Assembly (NCBI GenBank): GCA_038380435.1
Contig: JAWZYU010000018.1
Coordinates: forward strand, 47,231,251 to 47,295,250
Direction of reading: 5' to 3'
Source of the DNA: Ryuthela nishihirai
Taxonomy: Eukaryota > Arthropoda > Arachnida > Araneae > Heptathelidae
Length of the DNA: 64,000 nt
Both the position numbers and the translations under genes were made by a program. The stretch's first letter is position 1; each line of letters begins with the position of its first letter. The notes beneath the pieces were generated by a model, which was given only the letters and a program-made list of their open reading frames with translations, made no database searches and had not been told where the DNA came from. Shown piece by piece: positions 22,993-34,868 of the stretch.

Positions 22993-23762
22993 GAGTTGGG
23001 TTGTTTTGAGCGAGACATTTTTTTCTGCACAATGGGCTAAATGACAAGGTCACAAGGACTCCGAAGATATCAGAGAAGACTGGGAGAGGGGACCCATTGG
23101 ACAGCTGTTAGGATGATCTCTGAAACCCCCGTCTAGGCTATCCAGCATGTTCTTTAAAGTGCACAGGGTATGGCTCCGTTGCACAAAGGCCACGTCTTTA
23201 TGTCAAATCTAAGAGACGGTGGCGTTTCCAACACCATCAGTGTCCCTTTTCTCATCAGGGGCAGGGGTGGCTCAGTCGGTAGCGCGCCACTCCTGTAATC
23301 TCTAGTTCCCAGGTTCGAGTTTCAGCTGGGACAGTGTTGAGAGATTTTTCTCTGCAGAACTCCCCGCTCTACCAACGGTCAGAAGGGATAGCCAATGAGT
23401 TTGGAAGTCCACCGTCCGTCGGATGGGACATTAAGCTGTGACCCCATGTGCGGGAGGGCTATACCCTGTGAACCTTAAGAAATAAGCTGGATAGCTTAAT
23501 GGGAGGCTACCATCTGTCTCCCAACAGCCAGCTGCTGTTCCAGTGTGCACCCTCACTCAACCTTCTCTGAGCCTTCGGGGTCCTTGTGACCTGGCCATTT
23601 AGCTCGTTAAGTGCAAAAATTGCCGCTCAGAGGTAAAAACAACTCAACACTTTTTTCGCCGAGAGCAGAAAGGGAGGAAAATTCTGAAAGCATGCACATT
23701 TGGTACTTGCCAGCGACAGATTATGATCCTTCCGCGCTACCGATTGAGATAATCCCCGCCTC
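22993..23762 (-). repeat. SINE-A copy (minus), split by another SINE-A
   Basis: The 3' two thirds lie at 22993-23261 (GGGTTGTTTTGAGCGAG to AGTGTCCCTTTTCTC). The tRNA-like head resumes at 23651-23762 (CGCCGAGAGCAGAAAGGGAG to CGCTACCGATTGAGATAATC). The gap is exactly filled by the plus-strand copy at 23262-23650. Confidence 0.85.
23262..23650 (+). repeat. SINE-A copy (plus), full length, nested in a minus-strand copy
   Basis: Starts CAGGGGTGGCTCAGTCGGTA with an intact A box and B box (GGTTCGAGTTTC, slightly changed). It ends GTAAAAACAACTCAACAC. It sits head-to-head inside the copy at 22993-23762. Pyrimidine-rich TTTTCTC/TTTTTTCGCC flanks look like the remnant of a target duplication. Confidence 0.92.
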
Positions 23763-23785
23763 CCTCCATTTTCATTATTGTCATC

Positions 23786-23880
23786 ATTATTGTACTCATA
23801 TATTTTTCATTATTTTACTCATATATTTTTCATTATTTTACTCATATATTTTTCATTATTTTATCATTATTGTACTGTAA
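23786..23880. repeat. Minisatellite, 24-bp unit, about four copies
   Basis: Unit TACTCATATATTTTTCATTA plus TTTT. Copies are almost identical. It starts right behind the SINE-A head at 23762. Confidence 0.9.
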
Positions 23881-26800
23881 AATGGCATTCATTCTCTTTC
23901 ACTGGCAGGCAACTTATCAATAGTGTCCAATGTGTCAGTTCCAAACCACTCAAAAATCATAATTTCTTTGGGCTTCGTCATCGAATTCGATGCGCTATCC
24001 ACTTGGCCTTACCATGGTTTTTACCGAAACCTTGTTTTCAAAACTACGGAGCTCTGAATGCGACTTTCCATGCACCTAATACGGGAGTGTCTGGAAAAGT
24101 TTTATAATATTGTAGTATGACATTACTATTTTGTGATATTAGTAGCCATTCGATAAACTAGGGTGAGATTACAGAAAAATAACAACGATGCTTCATTATT
24201 CTCCTTTAACACTATTCTCTCTATATACGCAGGGTATAAACCATTACAGGTTTCGCTCCTAATCTTTAAAGCAGCGAAATTAATGAGTCATTAAACGATT
24301 AAGGAAGAAAAACTTGTGGTTATGGAAAACGAACATATGATCTTGATATTCGATTTACTTTGAGTTGGTAAATTAGGCCGTAATTAGTATGGAATGATAT
24401 TTCACTTTTAACTGTGACATTTTTTATATTTCTACTATACTACTTTGACAATGGCTTTTAACACTAGCAGAACAAAAACTTGAAAGAAGTGACAGGACTA
24501 AAGAAAGAGGTCTCTTAGAGCGATTTTATTACCTTAGGAGATAGATAATGGTCTATTGTTGCTTCTTAGCAAAGAAAATTAGCCTCCATGAACGTGAAAA
24601 GAAGACGAAGATTTGAAGGGGAAAAAATCATTTTCTAAACATGACAAATAAGAGCTGTCGACTCCGAAACCGATAATGATGGCGCTCAAGGGCGAAAGAA
24701 TGAGGATAACAAAGATAAAGAAAATGCAATCTCAAGACACGAAATAGCACTAACGACTCTTTTCAACGCTAATGAAGATATTGGTAACAACGGCCAACCT
24801 TGGGGATTCTGAATGCACCCTAAAAGAGCATATATTAAGCCCACACTTTGTATATGATAAATCACGTTAGATAACATGATTAGAAATTAAAATAATGTAT
24901 ACACACAACGCATTAAAGGAGGTGCTCAATTCTTTGTTACTGTTTTTTTTTAATCTGATAAAATACAGTAAATTATCCAAAAAAAGTATTCAATTAAGGA
25001 GGTGCTCAATTCTTTTCTTTCTTTCTTTTTAATCTGATGAGATCCAGTAAAACTGCGCAAAACTTTGTCGTGTAAACTTCTAACTTTTCTTTAAAGCAAT
25101 CTGTGTAGAAAATGTCTTATTCCTATTTAATGCATAAGTAATCGCACTTATGAACTTTAATGTATAAAAGAGAAATAACTAAACCGGATCTCAAAAAGGA
25201 CGTTATTAAAATAAACAGAATAAGAACTGGAGAGAGTATAATTTAAAGGTAAAACGTTTGAAAATAAATTAGATAACGACTTATGTGATCGTGGCAATTC
25301 AAAAGAAAATATTAACGATATTATGGTACTGTCCAAAATTTGATACCGAAAGACAAGAGTTTTTAAATATTGGAACTCAGGAATTCCATATGAAGGTAAT
25401 TTTGCAAATGAAAAATTGAAAAAAAAAAACTTAAAAAGTTAAAGATTACTTAATTTTTTTTAAAGGAATGGTATGTGTATAATAAAATTTTATGATTACT
25501 ATTAACCTTTATTTATAAATTTCCTTGATAAGATATAGGTATTTAGTTTTATTTTCTGATTTTCTCAAGTAGAGGGTTTGTATAGTTATTGTAACGAATT
25601 TGGAAGATTTTATTGCTTATCAAATATTCTCTACGATGAGGAGGATATTTATACTATAGCATTTTATTATCTACTTGCTAGTATTTGAAATTAAGGTACA
25701 TGTGTAATCAGAAAGCATTATTTCAATCCGAAATCATTCATAATAAATTTTATTTCTCAAATATGTTTTAAAAGGAAACGTTCGTAATGAGATTATATGT
25801 GCTTGTAACAAAAGCGACTATTCATAAAGTCAAATATTTAAAAAAATAAAATATAGTGTTTTCACGAGGAATAGTATATTGCTTTAAGAATAAGCCGAAT
25901 TTAAGTAAAAATTAAATATTTAATGTTAAACAATTCTTTGTTACCGTAAATATTACTGCAATGTATTTATTTCAAAACCAAAAAAGAAAAATGGCACATG
26001 GTAAAACAGTAAAAATGGCTTTAAATCATTTGCATTCATAACGCATTCATTTGCATTTAATAATGCATAAAATAGCACATTATCGAATATTGAAATAGAA
26101 AGAATATTTACCCGCTGCTATTGTTTAAGTGAAGACTTTTTTTCAGAACATTTTTAAACACCAAATGCAAACAACCTAAATCACAAGGCTTCAATAATGT
26201 AACTTATAAAAAAACTGCAATATGTACTATATTAGCAATATATTAATATAGTTGAACGAAAGCAAAAAAAAAATGAAACCCGCAACGTTTCGAGAATAGT
26301 TTTCTTCGATTGGTTTAGTTATTTCTATTCTCTATAGCATAATATTATTTCCATTTCATACATTGATTTATGAAAGTATTATTTGCAATCTTGTAGAACT
26401 ACCATGTTTCAAAATTTTATTAATTGAAAATCGAACTACGTATATACAAACAGAAAAAACATCCAGCTGGAAACATTAAATTTAATATTTACTCCCAAAA
26501 AAGTCCACATTTCTTTAACGTAATTACAGCTATAATAATATACTTTGTGACTCTTGAAATAATTTCTTAGAGAATTTTTTTTTCTCCAGTATGAAGAAAA
26601 CGCAATTTTAAATGCGGTTTTCAACTAGCAAAAATAATTCAAACTCCTTATATCACTTGGAAAATTTCCAGCTTTGAAACACAAAATCTTTTGTAGAGTG
26701 AGTGTTAACACGGCCTCTTATGCACTTCGCAAAAAGGTAATTACCAACTTGTAAAAGCAAAGGCAGAAAGCACGTTGGCCAAAATCCAATAAAAATATCA

Positions 26801-27245
26801 CCTAACAAAGAAGATGAAATAGAAGGTCCACTTTTCTGGGGAAAGCAACCAATAAATAATTTTCTCTTTTATTATGCTTTAAACTAGTATTTTTTTTTAT
26901 TTCTTTGCTGCATGAAAGTCAAAGCTTGTGACTTGAATAGCAGTGAAGAATGTACACACGCTAAATATATTTCTGCAGAGCACAATAGGCCAATGCATCT
27001 ACATGTTCATTTCTCATTGAAGAAAAAGAAGAACATGGAGAACATGGTAGTTATCCATGTTTAAAAAGAGGAAAGTGTATTAAAATATTTTTCTAGGGAA
27101 CATAGGCTGTTAAACTCTGATATATTAATAAATAATTTATTCTGTATGACTGCTCGTATGGAACATGCTAACTTTTTAGACTTAGTTGTTTAAAACGTTT
27201 TTTAGACTTAGTGTTTTAGCCTTGGACTAACACATCAAGCTGAAT
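23881..27245. other. 3.4 kb AT-rich intronic DNA without recognised genes
   Basis: No known transposon or coding signal seen. Short words repeat locally, for example GGAGGTGCTCAATTCTTT at 24920 and 25000. Confidence 0.4.
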
Positions 27246-27257
27246 AGCCAGATATCA

Positions 27258-27625
27258 AAGTTGGGTTATCTCTGAGTGACACTTCTTTTACACACAGTGG
27301 GTTAAATGATCAAGTCACAAGGACCTCGAAGCTCAGAAAAGGTTGGAGAGAGAGGGCCCGTTGAAGAGGTGTTAAGAGACAGATGGTAGCCTCTCCTCGA
27401 GGCCACCAGCGTGTTCATTAACATGCATAGGGTATGGGCTCTTCCGAACCCCAAGTCATGGCTTAACATTCCATCGAATGGACGGCTTCCCTTTTAAGCC
27501 CATCGGTTTCCCTTATGACCGAGGACAGTACGGTGAGTTTTGCCGAGATAAAGCTCAACGGTAGCCCACCTGTGAAACTGCAGATCACGAATATGACGCG
27601 CTATCCACTGACCAACCCTAGCCCC
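27258..27625 (-). repeat. SINE-A copy (minus), full length, perfect 12-bp target duplication
   Basis: Bounded by AGCCAGATATCA at 27246-27257 and 27626-27637. The 3' end is AAGTTGGGTTATCTCTGAG. The head ends CGCGCTATCCACTGACC before the second duplication. The B box is damaged (CACCTGTGAAACTGCAGATC). The exact duplication defines the element as 368 bp here. Confidence 0.95.
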
Positions 27626-27637
27626 AGCCAGATATCA

Positions 27638-29180
27638 TAGACCCATGTGCTAAGGATGAGGGTTTGAAATGGCGATCCATTGGAAAGTTCGAACACAGAC
27701 GACAATTTCACCGTCCAGATATTCCAGCGTTTTAATTAATGTTCACGATCACAAAAGTTAGAAGAATTTTATTTGGGAACGAGAAGGGCAAAAGTAAAAT
27801 TGAATAATTAATTTTTCTTAGATAGGATATGTGAGGAATCAATTTTTTGCAGTTCATAACTTAGAGTTTTATTGCATAATATATGTTATTTTGTAAATTA
27901 AATTCTAGGAGGTAAATGTTTCTCTCCCTTCGTTGTGAACACACATATATGACTACAGTGTATCTCTCTTCACATACGGGCTACAATTAAATATCCGGAG
28001 GATTTGAAAATCCATCCACATTCATTTCTCCTACCGAACACGTAGGATGGACAAGAGGATAATTTCAAAACTAACCTACAAACTACAAAGAGGGTCCACA
28101 CTAGGATTAGCAACTTTCCCATCTTGCCAACAAAGAAAGTTTATATTTTTAGGTTTTTGCCAAGGAAAGACGTTAGGTAACTTTGCTTTCTTTGTTATAT
28201 TTTACACACAATGCGTAAATATATGTAAATATTTGATGTATTATAACTTGCCAAGTATTTTGTAATTTATTATATTATAAAATATTAACACCTTAATGCT
28301 GCAGTGTAAGTGAAACGTATGCGTTTCACTTACAGAGCTTAGTTGTACTAAACAGGTATTGGCGGATGGCGTTTTTTAGACGTTCAAGACATTACCGAAA
28401 GAGGTGCTATGATCGTTGCATTATAACCATGAGGCCTAAAGGCGTTATCTATTTGTATTATCCTTTATTTTACGTCTCTAACAAATGATTTTTCTCCATT
28501 ATGAAAGTTCATTCGCATATTGCAGTTGTGCCAAACTATTGTGTAAAACAGACATACTCAGAGAGCTACATCAAGTCAGCTTGTACGCAAACAAAAAAAC
28601 GTGTTCCTAGTTTTGTTGCAAAACACGATTTCATATGCGAATCAGATCTTAGACTTTCAATTTTTCTTTGTCCATAATTGTTAAGGGAAGAAAGGATTTT
28701 TTATCCCAAAAAATTAGGAAGAACATTATTTTAGAACGACAGTTTGCACTTCTAGTTCACACTTTTAACGTCATCTGCTATTAGATGTAGTACAGATGTC
28801 CATGATCATCGGTTCACTAAGCACCTCTCCCACTACTATTTACATAAATTTGTGTTACACATTTCATGAAAGCTCTTTATCTCTAAACAATTATTACCAC
28901 TACTGCCAGGATCAAAGAGTTATAATCAGTGTTATAAATACAATAATTTTGCTTATCATTCAAACCCTTTCACCCTCAATTTTTATACTCTGAATTTCAG
29001 TTCCTGCGAAAATTATCCAAGATTATCTCGCTTCAAACAAAAAAGTGATCTCAGAACTTTTTGCCAAGTTGCCGATTTGGCGCGATAACTTTAACACTCG
29101 TGGATCAGGCACGTACTAGGATTTAGTTTCGGGGGAGAGGAGAGATGGTTCCGAGAATTCTGTTTTGTAGGTGGGTGGGT
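27638..29180. other. Intronic DNA with a small perfect hairpin
   Basis: Holds TGTAAGTGAAACG (28305-28317), perfectly inverted at 28322-28334 with a 4-nt loop. Otherwise nothing is recognised. The open frames here are short and unsupported. Confidence 0.45.
28305..28334. repeat. Perfect 13-bp hairpin, 4-nt loop
   Basis: TGTAAGTGAAACG, loop TATG, CGTTTCACTTACA. Isolated; no transposon end was recognised around it. Confidence 0.85.
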
Positions 29181-29515
29181 CCGAAAATTCAATTTTTAGG
29201 ATGCTGGCCGAGTGGGTAGCGCGCTTGGCTACTGATCTAAGGGACCTGGGTTCGAGTCCCGGTTAAGGCATGGCTGTTTGTGTCGTTTTTCTACTGAGGG
29301 CCTGCCATCCTCTCAGACCTTCTACTCTGGCATATAAACTGACAGTCTCCTGTCAGACCTCTGTGGCAAGCAGCTGCTTGAGGGGGTATTTATTTTTTTT
29401 TATTTATCTAAGAATTCTGTGTTGTTTGGGGGGGTCCGAAAATTCAGTTTTCAGGATGCTCCGAGAATTTAGCTTCGGTGGGGGAGGGTTCTGAGAATAA
29501 GACTTAAGTAGGATT
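29181..29515 (+). repeat. G-rich tandem repeat interrupted by a SINE
   Basis: GGGTCCGAAAATTCAATTTT, then TAGGATGCT, appears before the SINE-B at 29204. GGGTCCGAAAATTCAGTTTT, then CAGGATGCT, appears after it (about 29430). Further CCGAGAATT..GGGGG pieces lie on both sides. The SINE entered an existing short tandem array. Confidence 0.6.
29204..29392 (+). repeat. SINE-B copy (plus), tRNA-derived, best preserved
   Basis: The head GCTGGCCGAGTGGGTAGCGC has an A box, and GGGTTCGAGTCCCGG is a perfect B box. The body has ATCCTCTCAGACCTTCTACT, CTGACAGTCTCCTGTCAGAC and AAGCAGCTGCTTGAGG. It resembles a Leu/Ser-type tRNA head but lacks a closed acceptor stem, so it is a SINE and not a tRNA gene. Confidence 0.8.
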
Positions 29516-30221
29516 TCCCAATTACTGAAATATTCTACCGAACAGGAAAGGTTAAAATGATATTCTTTGTGCAATGAGATTTTACAGTTGCATCTTTTAA
29601 TCTTTTTAATCTATTTTAGTGTCGGACATAAAATGTGGAATAAAATAAAATAATTCAAAGACAATAGTTTTGGATTTCAAAAACAGCTAGTTTGAGATTT
29701 AGTATAAGACGACAGGATTTTTGGGGAGAATATATTTTTATGAGCAACAATATTTTCATTTCAAGCTTTATATTTTGCCGTGCTCTTCATTAGAATTATT
29801 TTCAAATCATCATCTGACAAAGCAGTTCTCTCTTTTGATTTTTCATATTTAATTTCGAAAATCGTCTTTCCTCAAATGAAAGTATTACCAAAGGTAACAC
29901 AAGCTCTGCAAAACATTTCAAGTATTTCAATATCATTCATCTGAAAGTAGTTTGCAGAAATTTCTTAAGAGTCTTTTATTAGAAAGATGCCCTTTATAAT
30001 TCATTAGACTACGAAAATTACTTTCGCTTGAAATTTATTTGGCAGCTTCTATATGATGAATCAAGTGTACTTTAGATTTTTGTTCCTTCAGTGTGTAATC
30101 CAGGTCGATAAAAGGAAATAATGAAGCATTTTTTTTTTCTGAAATTGATCTTTCAAAATAGAAGTTTTCATCTGAAACATTTGTCTTCTGAATACAGATC
30201 AATTTTTCCTTTTTTCTACTT
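29516..30221. other. AT-rich intronic DNA, nothing recognised
   Basis: No repeat or gene signal seen. Confidence 0.4.
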
Positions 30222-30462
30222 CCTATTCCGATAGGCTTGAAAAGGCCGCCGTCCGTCGGATGGGACGTTAATCTGTGGATACGTGTGCATGCTAAACAAC
30301 ACGCTGGATGGCCTTCAAGTGAGGCTTCCATCTGTCTCAACGCTGTCCAGTGGGTCAGCTCCCTCTGACTGCCTCTGAACCTTCGGGATCCTTCCTACCT
30401 GGCCATTTAGCCCATTGTGTGCAAAACAGTGCCTCTCAGAGGTAAAACAACCCAACCCAAGC
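30222..30462 (+). repeat. SINE-A copy (plus), 5' truncated
   Basis: Starts at GATAGGCTTGAAAAGGCCGC and ends GAGGTAAAACAACCCAACCC. The head with A and B boxes is absent. Confidence 0.92.
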
Positions 30463-30950
30463 CTCCTTCTTATCACAACTAGTCTAATAATTAAACAGAA
30501 AGCTGATGATAGTTTTATATCTTGGACTTTGAATAGCAAATGCCAGAGACAACTCTCACTTTTACAACGAGATTCGAGTGCACAACATCTACCGCGCATT
30601 CTCATCTTCCAATAATCCTTCGCTGCGTCACCACATTCTAAATTCGTGCTGCCGATGATGTCCGAAGGAAAAAAGAGAAGTTTTCTTTTTATTTATGATA
30701 TTTATTTAAAACGATCAGTTTAGAAAATCAAAAACAATAACAATAAAAAAAATAACTTCATAGTTTGTAGATCAGTGATCTAAAGTCACGTGCAGGGAGA
30801 GAAAAATTCATGAATTAATAAAATGGATGCATTAATATGCACAGAAAAATAACTATTGAATATGGACTACATGATTATTTACTGTAATATATACATTTAT
30901 ACATATACAATGTGCGTATATATGCAAGTATAAATTTACACACACATATA
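30463..30950. other. Intronic DNA, nothing recognised
   Basis: Ends in a CA/TA-rich run that leads into the MITE at 30951. Confidence 0.4.
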
Positions 30951-31392
30951 CAGGGTGTCCCTGAATTCATGGCCGAAACGTGAGGGGATGGTAGTACACA
31001 CTGAACCCACCAATATTCGTCATAGAATATGCGGCCACAAACGCAGCCCGGTCCCGGTAGGGGGCGCAGACGAGGCGGCACGGCTTAAAAGTGCTAGATC
31101 GGCCAAACCCCAACATTCTCAGCCACCGATGTGCGCGACAAGCCCGGTGTTTACGAGCAGGTATGCTGATCACTACTCCGCCGTTGTGCCGCCTGTATCA
31201 ACGTTGGTGAGCGTACGTTTGAGCATTTGTTGTAATGATCCCCAATAAATGTCACTCTGGAAACCTTTGTGTCTATCCTTCATTTCCGATTCCTCATTAC
31301 GTTTGTGGCCGCATATTCTATGATGAATATTGGTGGGTTCGGTGTGTACTACCATCCCCTCACGTTTGGGCCATGAATTGAAGGACACCCTG
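30951..31392. mobile_element. Mariner-type MITE, 442 bp, with inverted repeats of about 95 bp
   Basis: Starts CAGGGTGTCCCTGAATTCAT and ends with the complement, ATGAATTGAAGGACACCCTG. The inverted match runs on for about 95 bp each side, through AATATGCGGCCACAAACG, with only a few differences. TA lies on both sides, inside (TA)n runs, consistent with TA insertion. The core (31047-31300) is GC-rich, unlike the surroundings, and encodes nothing I recognise. The high arm identity suggests recent activity. Confidence 0.95.
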
Positions 31393-31460
31393 TATATATA
31401 TATATTTATATATATATATTATATATACACACACACGTATATATATATATTTATATATGC
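31393..31460. repeat. TA/CA-rich microsatellite beside the MITE
   Basis: Alternating TATA and CACACA runs directly follow the right end of the MITE. Confidence 0.85.
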
Positions 31461-31654
31461 AGGGCCTGATCCAGGGGATGGCAAGGGGATATATTCCCCT
31501 CCCTTTGAGAATGCTAGTAAGTGTAATCTTAATGGAATACTAGTAAAAGTAACCTAGGAGGCCAAAATTATTAAACTTCTGCATATTTCACACAAGTTTC
31601 ATGAAATGTTTTAAAAATCTCTTAAACGAAAGGAGTAATGTTACATTGCGATGG

Positions 31655-32007
31655 GTTGGGTTGTTTTACCTCTGAGCGGCACTTTTTTGCACACCATGGG
31701 CTAAATGGCCAGGTCACATGGACCCCGAAGGCTCAGAGAAGGTTGGGGGAGGGGACCCACTGGAACAGCTGTTGGGAGACAGATGGTAGCCTCCCGTCAA
31801 GGCCATCCAGCGTGTTCTTTAACGTGCACAGGGTATGGCTCTCCCGCACACGGGACCACGGCTTAACGTCCCATCCGACGGACGGTGGCCTTTCCAAGCC
31901 CATCGGTGTCCCCTACTGACCGTGGGCAGGGCGGGGAATTTTTGCGGAGATAAATCTCAACGCTGACCCAGCTGGGACTCGAACCTGGGAACTACAGATT
32001 ACGAGCC
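31655..32007 (-). repeat. SINE-A copy (minus), young, with perfect 12-bp target duplication, missing the A box
   Basis: Flanked by ACATTGCGATGG at 31643-31654 and 32008-32019. The 3' end GTTGGGTTGTTTTACCTCTG and the B box (GGGACTCGAACC in this orientation) are intact. The element stops at ACGAGCC, so the A-box end of the head was never copied. This copy is closest to a consensus of those in the window. Confidence 0.97.
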
Positions 32008-32019
32008 ACATTGCGATGG

Positions 32020-32640
32020 AAATCGATTCTCGCCCCTTACCCTTTCCCGTATAGATTGCATTGCTTACTTGCTCTCCTACCCTTATTTGTCTCTTGATCC
32101 TGTATATATTTTATGTAATGCATCATAATAACTATGAAAAACGATAAGCTAGATCAGAAAGTATTTCATGTTTCTAGTAGCGATAAGTTTCTATTCTGAT
32201 TGAATACATCTGCACTCGAATTCAAGTCAAGACTGATTTTTCTCCAATGAATTGCGAACCATATAGAACTTTAAAAGAATAAAGCTTGATGTGAAAATGA
32301 AAGGAAACCATTTTGGATTAAAAGTAACTAATTGTTGGACAATGGATTAAAAAATGTGAGCTCAAACATTTGACTATTACTTTATTCAGAATTATAATTT
32401 GCATGTTTGTTCATATTACCTTTCTTTTAATTTCCTTCAAATATATTAAACGAAACATTTGTGAAAGTTTTGTAATGATATGACATTACTTAAAACTGAT
32501 CAGTGTTATATACAGTTAAAAAAACTTTTTGCGAACCTTTATATATATATATAACGAATTATTTGAGAAAGAGATCTAGTTTGGAATAATAGTTTAAATT
32601 TTACATGAGATACCAAAACTAACATATCAAACTATAATCA
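32020..32640. other. Intron sequence downstream of the Ig2 exon
   Basis: AT-rich and free of recognised repeats. Confidence 0.45.
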
Positions 32641-32652
32641 TATTTCGCTTAC

Positions 32653-32856
32653 AGTTCATATCCAAAGTGATTGATGTTGTTGTTGGAATGGAGAGGTTAG
32701 TATTAGACGCTTGACATGTAAACACGGAGAGCAGATCACTTCTCTGTAGTTTAGGAAGAACCAACTCATTCCGGACGTATCCTTGTGTAGTGTGGGAAAA
32801 AGTGTCATCCACCAGCAGGGACTCTCTCCACCACGTTACAGATGGGGGTGGTATAC
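32653..32856 (-). CDS. Sidestep-family protein, exon encoding the C-terminal two thirds of Ig domain 2
   Basis: This minus-strand exon of 204 nt follows an acceptor ending TTTCAG and precedes a GTAAGC donor. It reads IPPPSVTWWRESLLVDD and continues to SVFTCQASNTNLSIP and ITLDMN. The split codon at the 3' end (T plus TG from the next exon) gives Leu, so the joined protein reads TLDMNLKPLDVRI, the expected Sidestep Ig2-Ig3 linker. The first Ig cysteine of this domain must be in an upstream exon, because the exon opens at the PPPSVTWW strand. The intron to the next exon is about 25.6 kb. I searched by eye for the preceding exon up to 64000 on the minus strand and did not find it; a short exon could have been missed. 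Confidence 0.92.
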
Positions 32857-33449
32857 CTGAAACATACTAGTCACAATCATTTACTATGAAGTTGTCGCTA
32901 TGCCAAATTACATAAAATGTTTAAACTATTGGGTATGAACACTTATCATTCATATGTATGACTTTTTCGTGTTAGCCTTTTAGGAAAACTTATCTACTTA
33001 GGAGACGACATTTTAGAGTTAAATTGAAACTATATTCGTGGGAGGATAAATATCTGACATTTTTTTTTCAAATTCAGTTTGAAATCGGGTCGAAAAAATA
33101 ATACAATATTAATTCTTAAATTTGGTTTGAAATGGTGTTGAAAAAATAATACAAATTTTGAGGTATTATGTAATATTGTTTTATTTTGATACAATAACAT
33201 ACGTATTGCCAAAGTTTCTTCAGCGAGATTACTCCACTACAAATCTCCCCTGTAATTATTTTAAATTCTTAACAGATATTCATTTATAAACGATGTTTTT
33301 AACATAAATAAATATGTTATTTGATTTTTCTCGATATTTTACTTTTATGCACTATGTCAGGAACGAATAAATTATTTTCTCTTACATTAATAATAGACTT
33401 TCATTTTCGTTTAACGAATGGTATTCTGGAATTGATTAATTCCTTACAG
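32857..33449. other. Intron sequence upstream of the Ig2 exon
   Basis: Contains the acceptor region of the Ig2 exon and a tandem-like pair around 33070-33160 (TTTGAAAT.GGGT.GAAAAAAT, then AATAC). The earlier Ig2 exon is not visible. Confidence 0.45.
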
Positions 33450-33767
33450 TAGCGTTGAAATTTATCTCCGCAAAATTCCCCAGCCTGTCCACGGTCATTA
33501 TGGGGCACCGATGGGCTTGGAAAGGCCGCCGTCCGTCGGATGGGACGTTAAGCGGTGGCCTGTGTGCGGGAGAGCCATACCCTCTGCACGTTAAAGAACA
33601 CACTGGATGGCCTTGGCGAGAAGTTACTATCTGTCTCCCAACAGTTGTTCCAGTGGGTCCCCCCCCCCCACAACCTTCTCTGAGCCTTCGGAGTCCATGT
33701 GACCTGGCCATTTAGCCTATGATGTGCAATAAAGTGCCGCTCAGAGGTAATACAACCCAACCCAAAA
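33450..33767 (+). repeat. SINE-A copy (plus), head missing
   Basis: Starts GCGTTGAAATTTATCTCCGC, just after where the B box should be. It ends GGTAATACAACCCAACCCA. A run of ten C replaces the usual CCCTCCCCC. Confidence 0.93.
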
Positions 33768-34868
33768 AATCCTTATAGCGAAAACTGCTTGTATTAATCT
33801 AATATAATGACGCTTCCCCCATCTTCATTCACTAGCACTCTGACACTGCCATATAACATAGAATAATTAATAATAATTCGCTCACTTATCTTTTCGTTTA
33901 TGCCTATGTAGTGCTGGCAAAAGACATACTGAAATAAATTGACGGTGTATTAATTTAATCTCCTCTTCTTTTATATAAAAAGGCAACAAATGATTATGAA
34001 ATGCATATTTTTACGGGGCTTCCCGGTTTACCCAAAATATTAAATCGCATTTTCTGGGATAGGGGGAGGTAATAATTAGGAGAAATCGTGTAAACCCCGA
34101 AAAGGTGATATGTAGGCTCATTAGCTCTAGAACTACCAAATGATTATTCTTAAAACTAATATCAATTAATCCCAGTTGTGAACATTAGGAAAATTTCCAA
34201 GCAAAATGATTTTATGTAAAAAAATGCCACTCTACGAAAAGATGAACGTAATGAAAGAAATAAATCAAATTGAAATGAAACATAATACATAAGGACCCAA
34301 ATTCGTGCGTTTAGACAAAGTATAGGTCTTTTGGTATTAGTACTTACAAAAAAAGGTAATATTGGTCTAAACAAAATGGGTATCAACGTTATGAAAGTTT
34401 GTTTGCATTTAGGTTTTGCGAAAATTTCAAAAAAAACCCCGCCTATTTAAATATTTTGCTTTCTTTCTTTCTTTTTCATAGTTTGCAACTCCGAAAGCAA
34501 AAACCTAACTTTTGAATGTTTACTCTTTGTGCAATTTTTAACTTTAGAAATGAAAGATTGTAAGTATATCAAAAAAGGAAGGAAAAAAGTGTGTTGGCCA
34601 AACAATTTGTTCCTCAAACAGGTATAATGATCGTTTCTTATCGGTCAAAAAGAGAAATAGTTATTGTTCTTTTTACTCTACATCAGGTATAAACTGTCAT
34701 TGATGAAAATAACGTGGAAAAACATCTTTATTCTTACTCAACTGAATTAATAGTTTTTATGGTCGCAGGATATTGCAGAAAGATGACACGCATATGGCAA
34801 ATGATCATTCTCTATAACGTGATTTTATCAGCTAGAGAATTAAAACTTTTGTCATTTGGATGACCTTA

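Noticed and set aside
29204..29280. Possible tRNA gene
   Set aside because: A and B boxes are perfect, but there is no closed acceptor stem and the sequence continues into a body shared with 44533 and 63066, so it is a SINE head.
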